Below the pieces are notes generated by a model, which worked only from the letters and a program-made list of their open reading frames with translations, had not been told where the DNA came from and made no database searches. This document shows, one piece after another, positions 7,755 through 15,531 of a stretch of DNA of 64,000 nucleotides. Position 1 is the first letter of the stretch. Every line of letters begins with the position of its first letter. Position numbers and translations under genes: made by a program. This DNA is from Massilia sp. W12. Lineage in GTDB: Bacteria; Pseudomonadota; Gammaproteobacteria; Burkholderiales; Burkholderiaceae_D. The DNA lies in assembly GCF_037300705.1 (NCBI RefSeq), contig NZ_CP147776.1, positions 3,038,001-3,102,000 of the forward strand, given 5' to 3'.

Positions 7755-9398
7755 ATGGATTTCACTGCGCAAAAACACCGCTTGCAACACGCCGAAGGCA
7801 TCCCGTCCCCGCTGCGGGAAGAGCTGCTGGCGCTGCTTGAGCAAGCCGCGCACGTCGAGCAAAATGCGTCCGCATTCGCGCAACGCGCCGCGCACGCCGA
7901 GCAAAAAGTCACATTGCTCGCACAGCAAGCCGCGCACGCAGAACGGCACGCTGCGCAACTGCAACAGCACAACGAAAGACTCCAGCAAGAAGTCGCGTAT
8001 TTGCGCCGCATGCGTTACGGCGTCAAGAGCGAGCGGGTGGTGGATAGCCATCAGCGCAGCTTGTTCGAGGAAGACATTGAAGCCGACCTTGAAGCTGCGC
8101 AAGTCGAGTTGGATAAACTCGCGGCTGCGTCCCGGCAAGCCAAGCCGGCCAAGCAAAGGCGTCCCGGACGCCTGCCGTTGGCGGCGCACTTGCCGCGCGA
8201 AGACGTGTTGCACGAGCCGGCCAGTTACGACTGCCCGGAATGCGGCAAAGCGATGCGCAAAATTGGTGAAGATGTCACCGAAAAATTATCGGTGCAGCCC
8301 GCTGTGTTCAGCGTCAAGCGCCACCGCTATCCGAAATACGCCTGTCACGCTTGCCAAGCCATTCATCAAGCGCCAAGTGCGCCCTCGATTATTGACGGTG
8401 GCGGCGTCGAACACGATGTGCTGGCCTGGCTGGCGGTGGCGAAATACATCGATCATCTGCCGCTGTATCGCCTGGAACAGATCGGCGCACGCCATGAGGT
8501 TGCCTTGTCGCGCACCAAGCTGGCGCAGTGGGTGGGGCGTTTGGGCGTGGCGCTGGCGCCGCTGGCTGATCGCTTGGCCGAATTGCTGCGCCAGCGGCAA
8601 TGCTTGCATGCCGATGAAACGCCGGTGGCGCAATTGGCGCCGAAGACGGGTAAAACCGAGCGCGGTTATCAATGGGTGTATCGCAGCAATGATCTGGAGC
8701 CGGGGCCGCGCATTGTGGTGTACGACTATCAGCCTTCGCGGAAGGGACAGCATGCGCGCAACATGCTGGATGGTTGGCGTGGCTATCTGATGGTGGATGC
8801 GTACTCCGGCTATGATGCCTTGTTTACTGGCGGCGTGGTGGAGCTGGGCTGCATGGCGCATGCGCGACGAAAATTCTTTGATTTGCATGCGACGCAGCCA
8901 ACGCCGATCACGACCGAAGCCTTATTCCGCTTTGGCCAGCTGTACGAAATTGAGCGCGAAGCCAAGGAGATGAGCATCGAAGACCGCGCGGCCTTGCGAC
9001 GACGAAAGAGCATACCATTGTTGACGGAGTTCGAGGCGTGGCTCACAGAAATCGGGGCCAGGGCGTCACCGTCCTCCGGCTTGCAAAAAGCGGTCATGTA
9101 CACCATCAGCCGTTGGGCTTCGCGGGTGCGTTATGCGCACAGCGGCGATTTGCCGATTGACAATAATCCGGCAGAAAACGCCTTGCGCCCGATCGCTATC
9201 GGACGTAAGAATTGGCTGTTTTACGGCACCGAGCGCGCCGGCCACCGCGCATCAAGCATTATGTCTTTACTGACAACTGCCAAACTCAATGGCCTGGAAC
9301 CGTATGCCTGGCTACTGGATACCCTCAATAAATTACCCACTTGGCCTACCAGCAGACTGGATGAGTTATTGCCGCTCGCGCCACTGCCTCAAGTTTGA
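7755..9398 (+). CDS. tnpC: IS66 transposase (TnpC)
   Basis: This 547-aa protein is of normal IS66 length. Residues 15-100 form a coiled-coil leader with Ala/Gln/His repeats (LLALLEQAAHVEQ). A zinc-binding segment follows (CPECGKAMRKIG...ACHAC). The DDE catalytic core shows LHADETPVAQL, VDAYSGYDALF and GCMAHARRKFFDLH, and the C-terminal IS66 box is DNNPAENALRPIAIGRKNWLF read in parts. It cuts and joins the element ends. No frameshift or stop is visible, so it is probably functional. Confidence 0.95.
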   Translation: MDFTAQKHRLQHAEGIPSPLREELLALLEQAAHVEQNASAFAQRAAHAEQKVTLLAQQAAHAERHAAQLQQHNERLQQEVAYLRRMRYGVKSERVVDSHQRSLFEEDIEADLEAAQVELDKLAAASRQAKPAKQRRPGRLPLAAHLPREDVLHEPASYDCPECGKAMRKIGEDVTEKLSVQPAVFSVKRHRYPKYACHACQAIHQAPSAPSIIDGGGVEHDVLAWLAVAKYIDHLPLYRLEQIGARHEVALSRTKLAQWVGRLGVALAPLADRLAELLRQRQCLHADETPVAQLAPKTGKTERGYQWVYRSNDLEPGPRIVVYDYQPSRKGQHARNMLDGWRGYLMVDAYSGYDALFTGGVVELGCMAHARRKFFDLHATQPTPITTEALFRFGQLYEIEREAKEMSIEDRAALRRRKSIPLLTEFEAWLTEIGARASPSSGLQKAVMYTISRWASRVRYAHSGDLPIDNNPAENALRPIAIGRKNWLFYGTERAGHRASSIMSLLTTAKLNGLEPYAWLLDTLNKLPTWPTSRLDELLPLAPLPQV

Positions 9399-9428
9399 AG
9401 GGGGGGCGTGGGCGCGTTGGGCGGTTAC

Positions 9429-9900
9429 CAATCAGCTCATTTTGCAAGAGAAGAAGCGACAAATTCTCTACAAAAACGGCGTCACCCTGCCAGCCAAAGC
9501 AGAACAACTGCAACAGGAGGCCGCACGCAAACTGCGCCACGCCCGCAAGCTTGCCGCCAACATGCACCGCGCCGATCCCAACTTACAACGCCACCCCGAC
9601 GCCGACGCGCATCACATCGTAGCGGCGCAAGATGTGCGCGCCGAACTATCCCGATTGATTATGTTCAATGAAGGCGTGGGTATTAATGACTTTGCAAATG
9701 GCTGCTACACCAAACGCAAGAAAACCAGCAAAGTGCCGCATTTGCCAAATTCCTTGCCGCATGAGAATATTCATACGGATATCTATCATACCGCTGTGTA
9801 TTTCAGATTGAGCTTTACAGTAAATAAAGGTAGCGATAGTTGCCGCGAAGTTTTAAAGGCTATTGGAAAAATGATTGTTAACGGAACTTTTTCATATTAA
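9429..9900 (+). pseudogene. 3' part of IS66-interrupted AHH toxin (cassette 4)
   Basis: From the target duplication onward the frame encodes NQLILQEKKRQILYKNG, then DADAHHIVAAQ, NDFANGCY, LPNSLPH and ENIHTD, identical to cassette 1. It then has a private tip (IYHTAVYFRLSFTV to GTFSY). The open frame extends back into the IS right end to an ATG at 9289, with about 47 IS-derived codons joined in frame. Translation from there would give a hybrid AHH protein. The immunity gene behind it is intact. I call it a pseudogene because the natural 5' end is gone, although the nuclease domain itself is complete. Confidence 0.75.
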
Positions 9901-9913
9901 AAAGGAGAAAATT

Positions 9914-10465
9914 ATGATTTATCAAATAAAGTGCGGAAATTTAAATAATTTTTCTATGTGGGTTCTAGATAATAATGCTGGCATGACAATACATGATTTT
10001 ATCCTTGAAGGAAAAGCGATACAGTGGAACAAACCTCCAAGGGTAGTGCCATTTTTCGACAAAAAGCGTAAGAAGCAAAAGGATGTTGCGGATTTTGCAT
10101 TTTTTCTTCACGGTGGCATTGCCTTGTCTGAAAAAGCATATGATGCAATACACGACTTTTTATTGTCATTCGGAGAATTAATTCAACTGGATACAGAAGA
10201 TAAGAAAGTATGGCTGTACAACGTAACTACTCTTATTGATTGTGTTGATTATAAAAATTCTGAAAAATTTCTTGATCAAGTAATACGTGAAAAATTCTAT
10301 TTTTCAAATGTACCTGATGCTCCATGTATTTTCAAAGATACTCTGACAGCAAAGTCAAGAATATATTTAAATGAGGCTGCCAAGGTGGTGGTAGAAAAAA
10401 TTGTTGATAGCAATAATTTAACAGGCTGCCATATTGAGGAAGCAGGATTGTCTGATATGTATTGA
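9914..10465 (+). CDS. Immunity protein for AHH toxin (cassette 4)
   Basis: This 183-aa protein (MIYQIKCGNLNNFSMWV) is preceded by AAAGGAG 7-13 bases upstream of its ATG. It is homologous along its whole length to the genes at 2451 and 10802 (FFDKKRKKQKD, FGELIQLD, VWLYNVT, CVDY, IFKD, RIYLNE) but clearly divergent from both, as expected if each antitoxin recognises its own toxin tip. It is AT-rich with no signal peptide. The pairing with the IS66-damaged toxin is by adjacency. An intact antitoxin beside a damaged toxin may protect against siblings that still carry the active version. Confidence 0.65.
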   Translation: MIYQIKCGNLNNFSMWVLDNNAGMTIHDFILEGKAIQWNKPPRVVPFFDKKRKKQKDVADFAFFLHGGIALSEKAYDAIHDFLLSFGELIQLDTEDKKVWLYNVTTLIDCVDYKNSEKFLDQVIREKFYFSNVPDAPCIFKDTLTAKSRIYLNEAAKVVVEKIVDSNNLTGCHIEEAGLSDMY

Positions 10466-10794
10466 TGCCATTTCGCACCCACTTATATTGCCACTCCGAC
10501 GCACATCACATCGTAGCGGCGCAAGATGTGCGCGCCGAACTATCCCGATTGATTATGTTCAATAAAGGCGTGGGTATTAATGACTTTGCAAATGGCTGCT
10601 ACACCAAACGCAAGAAAACCAGCAAAGTGCCGCATTTGCCAAATTCCTTGCCGCATGAGAATATTCATACGGATGTTTATCACATGAATGTTTACAATTT
10701 ACTCCGAACGTCCAAAAATAAAGGTCCCGACGCGGTAAGAGAAACACTTACATTAATTGCTGTGCGAATTATGAGCGGCACATTTCCTTATTGA
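10465..10794 (+). pseudogene. Orphan AHH toxin tip (cassette 5)
   Basis: Homology to the AHH arm starts abruptly near 10498 within the DAHHIVAAQ motif, so the first 95 residues of the parent protein are missing. The remaining arm is nearly identical (one change, MFNK for MFNE), followed by a private tip VYHMNVYNLLRTSKNKG to GTFPY. An ATG at 10465 overlaps the stop of the preceding immunity gene and could give a 109-aa product containing all AHH histidines. It is either a silent donor tip or a minimal translated nuclease. Confidence 0.65.
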
Positions 10795-10801
10795 GGTAAT
10801 A

Positions 10802-11353
10802 ATGATCTACGAATTAAAATGTGGCGATGTCAACAACTTCGCAACGATGGTTTTCTCGCGTGAAACAGAGATATTGGATGAATATCTTGATTTGAATGGA
10901 GAAAAAATTAACTGGAAGACCCCGCCTGTTATTGAAAAGTATTTTGACAAGAGAAGAAAAAAACAAAAAGAGCGAGCCGACATAGGCTTGCTTATTCCTG
11001 GTACAGTTATTCTTTCTCAAAAGGCGCATGGAGTTCTGGCTGAATATCTAGGGAACTTTGGCGAACTCATCCAGCTTGCGTGTAAAGATGGTGATGCATG
11101 GCTTTACAATGTACAAACCATTATTCAGTGCGTTGATTACGACAAGTCCGAGAAGCTGCATGGTTCTGTTATTCAAGAAGCTTTCTTTGAGGATAATATT
11201 CCAAGTAAGCCTTGCATATTCAAAGATAAGCACACAGCAAATAACAGAATTTATCTGAATCATGCTGCAAAACAAGACTTAGTGAATATTTTCCAAGATG
11301 CAAATATAACTGGCTGGGCTATTCAACCGGCTGGCCTATCAATTTTTTACTGA
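10802..11353 (+). CDS. Immunity protein for AHH toxin (cassette 5)
   Basis: This is the third 183-aa immunity paralogue (MIYELKCGDVNNFATMV). It starts 7 bases after the orphan AHH tip, with GAGG just upstream. It shares YFDKRRKKQKERADIG, FGELIQL, AWLYNVQ, CVDYDKSEK, IFKDKHTA and RIYLNHAAK with the other two, with private substitutions throughout. It is cytoplasmic by sequence. Its first half is closer to cassette 1 than to cassette 4 (for instance ADIG and LIPGT/SIT), hinting at a shared ancestor. Expected role: neutralise the cassette-5 AHH tip. Confidence 0.65.
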   Translation: MIYELKCGDVNNFATMVFSRETEILDEYLDLNGEKINWKTPPVIEKYFDKRRKKQKERADIGLLIPGTVILSQKAHGVLAEYLGNFGELIQLACKDGDAWLYNVQTIIQCVDYDKSEKLHGSVIQEAFFEDNIPSKPCIFKDKHTANNRIYLNHAAKQDLVNIFQDANITGWAIQPAGLSIFY

Positions 11354-11363
11354 TAGCATGCAT

Positions 11364-12245
11364 TCTGGTCGGCATCGCCGAGGTGGCGCAGTATCTGGTG
11401 CACACCATGCCGCAAGTGCTGCAGTCTTACAAACTTGGTTTTTGGGACGCTTGGGGGCCGATGCCGCACACAGATCGGATGGCCTTGGGAAAAGTCAGCA
11501 CGCTGCGCGCCAGCCAGCACTTTGCTGAGGGGCATATGCTGTTTACCCTGGCTTTGCTGAGCGCCTTGCTGGCCTGGTTCACCCGTGGCAAGGGCGAACG
11601 CTTTGCGCAATGGCTCAGCCAGCACGGCGCCGCCGCCACCGCCATCCCTTGCTGCAAGTCAAACCACCCGCGCACGCCCACGCCAGCAGCGGCCCGAAAC
11701 CCGCAGGCAGCGCAGCCGCGCCCGGCCCTTTCGCCCGGCCGGCAGTGTCTGGGCCGCCAGCCAGCCCGCCACCCCGCGCGCCAGCGCCAACATCCAAACC
11801 CGCCACCGCGCCTATACCAAGCCGCCCGCCGCTGACGGCAGCGCAAAGCCTGATCGGCCAAAGCCAAGGCGGCCCCGGCGTCTGGCAAGCGGCGCCGCTG
11901 CGCGCCAAGGGTGTGGAATATCAGGAATTGGTGACCGGCGTGGAGCGTGGGGTAGAATATGCAGTTGAGCACCCTGGCGTGCCCAGCGGCAAGGTGCTGT
12001 TTGATGGGTATGATCCGGTGCGCAAGGTGTTGCTGGATGCGAAGGATTGGGAGAAGTTTCCGCCTCTGGATGCGAGCTTTTGGAACAAGAGTGTATTGGA
12101 ATCAGCCGTAAAGCAAATTGCATCGGCACGTGGAACGAAAACCGAATGGCATTTCTCAACTGAACAGGCAAAGCAAGCGGTGAGCGACTTCTTACGCGAA
12201 AATGGAAAATATGAGATCAAATGCATCTTCAACCCAAAGATTTAA
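11364..12245 (+). pseudogene. Truncated, frameshifted Tox-REase-5 toxin (cassette 6)
   Basis: Homology to the full-length toxin begins inside the glycine-zipper region (LVGIAEVAQYLVHTMP) with no start codon. Three further lesions are visible: 16 codons (about AQAMLASVRAAPALGE) are missing between two short GGCGA-GCGC repeats near 11596; a frameshift occurs near 11638 (GAAATAIP in place of GAAASRHP); and the Pro-rich linker then continues in the other frame. The nuclease is intact, with LFDGYDP, DAKDW and TEWHFST, and ends in a private tip (ALLDAS... to CIFNPKI region). It reads as a donor cassette with a longer left arm than cassette 2. Confidence 0.8.
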
Positions 12246-12252
12246 TGAGGAC

Positions 12253-13005
12253 ATGATGAATGATCTGATGATCGGATTTTATTGGCAGTCTCGCATGCTT
12301 AGCCTTTTGGATGCGGCTCAAGCAGTACATGTGTTCCAGAAATTATTGGAGAAGCAAATACCACATGGTAACAAAATTTCTTTTCAATCTACAACTCTCG
12401 ATAAACAAAGTCAAAGCGATGACTGGATCAGTGAATTCTGTACGCACACGATATCAGATCAACATAGATACTCAAGCTATGAAGCAAATGGGAAGCCAAC
12501 ATCACACGCAAATTCACCACTAGGATTCTCATTTCATCTTAGTAATTCAGAAAAACGTAATACTGGCCTCCACCTGATTGGGACAATCGGCGCGTATGAC
12601 GAATTCACTAAAAATAGCGTAACAGTCAAGATATGCAAAGATATTTGTTCGGAAATTATAAAATCATCCCCTTTATTTCAGGTGGTCAAGAAAACACTCT
12701 TATTTGGCATAACGCATTGGAATGTTAGTTTAGGGAAAATCTTTTCACTTAAGCTATCAGATGCAATCGACGATGATAATTTTACTGCCATCGGCTGGCT
12801 CACCTATTTAGCCCACCTCCCCCCCGAGCAAATCCCCGCCAAATCCGAGTTGTTGGGCATGGGCATTACCTGGGAAGCCGTGCCGCAGGGCGGAACCTTA
12901 TTCATGCTCGATCAGGAAATGGTTTCGGCTGACAACCCCGAACACGTTGCGCGCGGCAAATTATTGCGGGCGCGGCTGATGGAGCATGGCTGGATTGAAA
13001 ACTGA
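12253..13005 (+). CDS. Imm52-like immunity protein (cassette 6)
   Basis: This 250-aa protein starts MMNDLMIGFYWQSRMLS; I chose the ATG at 12253, next to GAGGA, rather than upstream codons that lie inside the toxin frame. The N-terminal 190 residues are private. From about 12797 the gene is nearly identical to the Imm52 gene at 6017 (WLTYLAHLPPEQIPAKSE onward). The DNA identity continues past the stop for about 100 bases, including a copied start of an AHH cassette. It is the predicted antitoxin for the cassette-6 nuclease. Confidence 0.7.
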   Translation: MMNDLMIGFYWQSRMLSLLDAAQAVHVFQKLLEKQIPHGNKISFQSTTLDKQSQSDDWISEFCTHTISDQHRYSSYEANGKPTSHANSPLGFSFHLSNSEKRNTGLHLIGTIGAYDEFTKNSVTVKICKDICSEIIKSSPLFQVVKKTLLFGITHWNVSLGKIFSLKLSDAIDDDNFTAIGWLTYLAHLPPEQIPAKSELLGMGITWEAVPQGGTLFMLDQEMVSADNPEHVARGKLLRARLMEHGWIEN

Positions 13006-13036
13006 GATGCAAGCGCATTCACTTTCTGGCAGTTTT

Positions 13037-13106
13037 AGCCCTGCCAAATCAGCAGGAACTGACCTTGGCGGCAAACCGCCTGTGCAAGACAGACAATCCG
13101 TATGAA
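13037..13106 (+). pseudogene. Remnant of AHH cassette arm
   Basis: These 70 bases repeat 6816-6885 exactly (agccctgccaaatcagc onward) and stop where the inverted-repeat element begins. With the preceding 31 bases, also identical to 6785-6815, they show that an Imm52-to-AHH junction was duplicated and then truncated at the right end of the array. Confidence 0.75.
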
Positions 13107-13108
13107 GG

Positions 13109-13675
13109 ATCAATGGGGTCAGACTGGATTGATTTCTCAACTCGCCCAGCCGGATAGCCTGAACTTCTTCATCGAGACGTTGAAATATGGACGAGGGAGA
13201 ATAGCACAGCATTGGCGGAATGATTTGCGCCTGGCCGCGCAACTCGAACAGCCCAGTCCGACGCCACTGGGCAGCGCCGCCATGGCCCTGTATCAGATGC
13301 ATTGCCAGACGGGGGCGGGAAAGCTGGATTTTTCCAGTGTGCTGCAACGATTTGCGCAAGCGGCTGGTAACACGGATGTGAATTGATGTGGCGCGGGGCG
13401 CCGTCTCGCTGCAAGGATGGCGCCCGGCGAAATGGCAAGCAACATTTTCCGCATCGCGCAGAGCATTACTGCTGACCTCCTGCGCGCAAAGTCGGCGCAG
13501 CAGATTGCACCATTTCAGCCTGCACCATCTCATTTTGACGCTGCCATGCCCGCCTTTGGCAGCGCCGCAAGTCCTTCAAGCGATCTTTGACTATTGTTGT
13601 TGATTTCAATCGAGTCTGACCCCATTGATTAGACCCCATTGATTTTTGTTTCAATCGAGTCTGACCCCATTGATT
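13109..13675. mobile_element. Inverted-repeat-bounded element without transposase
   Basis: The left end ATCAATGGGGTCAGACTGG (13109 onward, 24 bases) is the reverse complement, with one mismatch, of two direct copies at the right end that begin near 13604 and 13649 (TCAATCGAGTCTGACCCC followed by ATTGAT). A partial third copy (AGACCCCATTGATT) lies between them. Such TGGGGTCAGACTC-type repeats are, to my knowledge, often found beside IS200-like REP-associated transposases in proteobacteria. No transposase is encoded here, so it would be a non-autonomous element or the scar of one. It contains a host gene fragment. Confidence 0.5.
13195..13386 (+). pseudogene. C-terminal fragment of a 3-hydroxyisobutyrate dehydrogenase-like gene
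   Basis: The frame encodes NDLRLAAQLEQPSPTPLGSA, then ALYQMHCQTGAGKLDFSSVL, before a stop. This is the typical C-terminal helix pattern of beta-hydroxyacid dehydrogenases (MmsB/GarR type: KDLRLA, PLG, ALYQ, G-x-x-DFS). The nucleotide-binding N-terminal two thirds are absent. It is enclosed by the inverted repeats, so the fragment was either captured or left behind after an insertion. Confidence 0.6.
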
Positions 13676-13727
13676 TTTGATTTCATTATTTTTTCCGTTT
13701 TTTGATCTGAATTTGTTTGAACAGGCG

Positions 13728-14036
13728 CTAATCTTCCAGTTTGATCAGGCGTCCGAAAATACTGTTGGCGCTGATCCAGCCATTGATCTTGCCCCGGTTA
13801 TTGCCGATTTGAAAGCGGCCGCCTTGTATCGCTTTGATCAAATGCAGATACTCGACCCCATGCACTTTGCACAGCACGATATCATCCACGCCCAGCGCGC
13901 CAGGCTCGGCCGGGGCGACGGTGCAGAGCTGGCCGGATTTGATTTTTGGCATCATCGAATGCCCGCGCGGGCGGAAGGAAACGGTTTCGCCGCGCTTGAG
14001 TTTTTCAATATAGTGCGCCGCCCACCCCATACCCAT
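13728..14036 (-). CDS. S24/LexA-like peptidase-fold protein
   Basis: This 102-aa protein shows the S24 signature: FRPRGHSMMPKIKSGQ, with the Ser in the G-x-SM-x-P box, then DDIVLCKVHG, a Lys in HLIKAI, and IGNN. It has no DNA-binding domain, so it resembles a stand-alone S24 catalytic domain such as UmuD-like or phage-derived proteins; a start six bases later (second Met) is equally possible. It lies six bases downstream of the metalloprotease-like gene on the same strand and may be the last gene of the yfa operon. Self-cleavage activity is not shown. Confidence 0.6.
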   Translation of the reverse strand: MGMGWAAHYIEKLKRGETVSFRPRGHSMMPKIKSGQLCTVAPAEPGALGVDDIVLCKVHGVEYLHLIKAIQGGRFQIGNNRGKINGWISANSIFGRLIKLED

Positions 14037-14042
14037 GCCGTC

Positions 14043-14804
14043 CTAACCCGCAGCCGGGATTTTGCGCAGAATCTGTTGAATCTCGCCCTGGCAAACAAGG
14101 CCTAAGCGCGCATATTCTGCCGGGCTGTCGATCTGCTCCTGTTCGGCTTCCGCTTTATCCAATTCGGCTTGCAGGCGCGGCATCCAGACTTCATTGAGTT
14201 CACGCTGCAAAGCGGCCTGCCCTGTGCCGCGCTGGAAATACAGGGCTTGCTTGCCCAGGCGCGTGCTCAATAATTGGCGCATCACTTGCGCCACGCGCGG
14301 CAGGTGGCGGCGGTATGCTTCGACATGGCGCAATTCATGCGCCAGCACTTCTTTCCAGGCGCAGGAATCGGGCGTGAGTTCGCGCGCCAGATAGATGATG
14401 GCGGGCGGATAGTCCATGCGCAGTTCGAGTTGCACGCCATAGCATTCACTTTGCAGATATTCGCGCCCGCGCAAAAACATTTGTATCAGCGAATTGCCCT
14501 GCATGCGGGTGAGGCCCAGCACATGCTGCTTTTTACCGTTCTTTTCAAGCGCCTGGGCCTGCTCGCCTTGATGCATTTGCGCCAGGGTGCGTATGTCGGC
14601 CTGGTGGGAGATCTGATATTGCAAGGGTTGCTCGAAGATGCGCACCTCATGGCTGATGCGCTTGCATTCTTCTTCAAAGCTGGCCGCACAAACCGGCCCT
14701 GCGTAGCAAATGGCGCCGGCGAATAAGAGCGCGACAAGGCCGCGCTCACCAGATGAAGGCAGTGATTTTTTGCAGATCGCCGATTTTACGGATGGGCGCC
14801 ACAT
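14043..14804 (-). CDS. Secreted protein with HExxH metalloprotease motif
   Basis: This 253-aa protein has a hydrophobic signal segment (LVALLFAGAICYAGPVCA, cleavage likely after CAA). The motif HELRHVEAYRRHL fits the HExxH zinc-binding box with Glu following (H..E..H...E), as in small gluzincin-like or DUF922-type proteases; no peptide substrate can be named. The rest is helical and charged (ELNEVWMPRLQAELDKAEAE). I start at the ATG at 14804, which overlaps the end of the preceding yfaP copy by 59 bases, because no later in-frame start precedes the signal peptide. Its place in the alpha-2-macroglobulin operon suggests a periplasmic role. Confidence 0.65.
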   Translation of the reverse strand: MWRPSVKSAICKKSLPSSGERGLVALLFAGAICYAGPVCAASFEEECKRISHEVRIFEQPLQYQISHQADIRTLAQMHQGEQAQALEKNGKKQHVLGLTRMQGNSLIQMFLRGREYLQSECYGVQLELRMDYPPAIIYLARELTPDSCAWKEVLAHELRHVEAYRRHLPRVAQVMRQLLSTRLGKQALYFQRGTGQAALQRELNEVWMPRLQAELDKAEAEQEQIDSPAEYARLGLVCQGEIQQILRKIPAAG

Positions 14805-15525
14805 AGTGCATACGCTTTTCGCGTCCTGTGTTTTCATGCAGCACCAAGGTCACATTGGCTGTGATAATCGGCGCTTTGCGGTTGATATCATTGAAATGAT
14901 AACCGGCATTGCCCAAATTGCCCCAATAATTCAAATACACCTGATACAAGCCGCGCTTAGGCGCTGTGGTGGAAAACATTTCCGGCCCGGCCCCATCGAC
15001 AGAATCCAAATCCATGCCGCCGCCGCCCTCAAGCTGTGGCCGCGCCCAGAAGGCGTGCTGGCCATCCGGGGTGATCACATGTAAATCAATTTCGGCCTGC
15101 GGTTCATCCCAATCCAATATGATGCGTATGGCGGCTTGCTGGCGGTTGGCCTTGGCTTCATAAAACTGCATGCGGTAAGTCTGCTGTTTGCTGCGGATCT
15201 CAATACTGTTGGAGCCGGCGCCAAAGGCATAGGGCCGCACAAAGCGCCCATCTTTATCGGTATACAGCGGCATCGGATTGCCATTGATCACAATCAGCGG
15301 TGTGCGTCCCTGCCGCCCAAGCTCTTGCAAGCGGCCCTGAATCAGGGTGCGCCCATCCTGGCGCCCGCGATCAATCGGCGAATACGGGTAAGCGTAGCCG
15401 CTGCCCTGCCGATCCGCCTGCGCCTCTTCATAGCGCCAGCCGCCAGCCGGGTTGTCCAGCGCCACGCCGCTCTGCGCCAAGACGGCGCTGCTATACAACA
15501 AGCACAGGCAGGCAAGCGTTTTCAT
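14746..15525 (-). CDS. yfaP: YfaP-like periplasmic protein, DUF2135 (copy 2)
   Basis: This 259-aa protein has a signal peptide (MKTLACLCLLYSSAVLAQ). The N-terminal half is a beta-rich segment (NPAGGWRY, ING.PMPLYTDKDG, YAFGAGSNSIEI). The C-terminal half is the DUF2135 domain: EIDLHVITPDGQHAFW, a Gly-rich GGGGMDLDSVDGAGPE, RGLYQVYLNYWG, then VTLVLHENT. DUF2135 proteins accompany bacterial alpha-2-macroglobulins (E. coli yfaP, Pseudomonas mag locus). It is a tandem paralogue of the next gene, from which it is separated by 6 bases. The biochemical function is not established. Confidence 0.8.
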   Translation of the reverse strand: MKTLACLCLLYSSAVLAQSGVALDNPAGGWRYEEAQADRQGSGYAYPYSPIDRGRQDGRTLIQGRLQELGRQGRTPLIVINGNPMPLYTDKDGRFVRPYAFGAGSNSIEIRSKQQTYRMQFYEAKANRQQAAIRIILDWDEPQAEIDLHVITPDGQHAFWARPQLEGGGGMDLDSVDGAGPEMFSTTAPKRGLYQVYLNYWGNLGNAGYHFNDINRKAPIITANVTLVLHENTGREKRMHYVAPIRKIGDLQKITAFIW

Positions 15526-15531
15526 ATGGCG

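Larger units (their letters stand above)
6899..9428. mobile_element. IS66-family insertion sequence (2530 bp)
   Basis: The left end GTAAGCGCCCAAC (6899-6911) and the complement of the right end, GTAACCGCCCAAC (9416-9428), differ at one base and are the terminal inverted repeats. The flanks carry an 8-bp direct repeat, CAATCAGC, at 6891-6898 and 9429-9436; 8 bp is the usual IS66 target duplication. Inside are the three IS66 genes in order (orf1, tnpB, transposase). All three frames are open, so the element may be active. It interrupts an AHH toxin cassette. Confidence 0.95.

Noticed and set aside
7564-8790. Long alternative frame within the IS66 transposase
   Set aside because: It is the +1 shadow of tnpC, Arg/Cys/Trp-rich, without a family match.
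13604-13680. Short direct repeats considered as a CRISPR array
   Set aside because: Only two full copies and a partial one exist, with no regular spacers and no cas genes; they also pair with an inverted copy at 13109.
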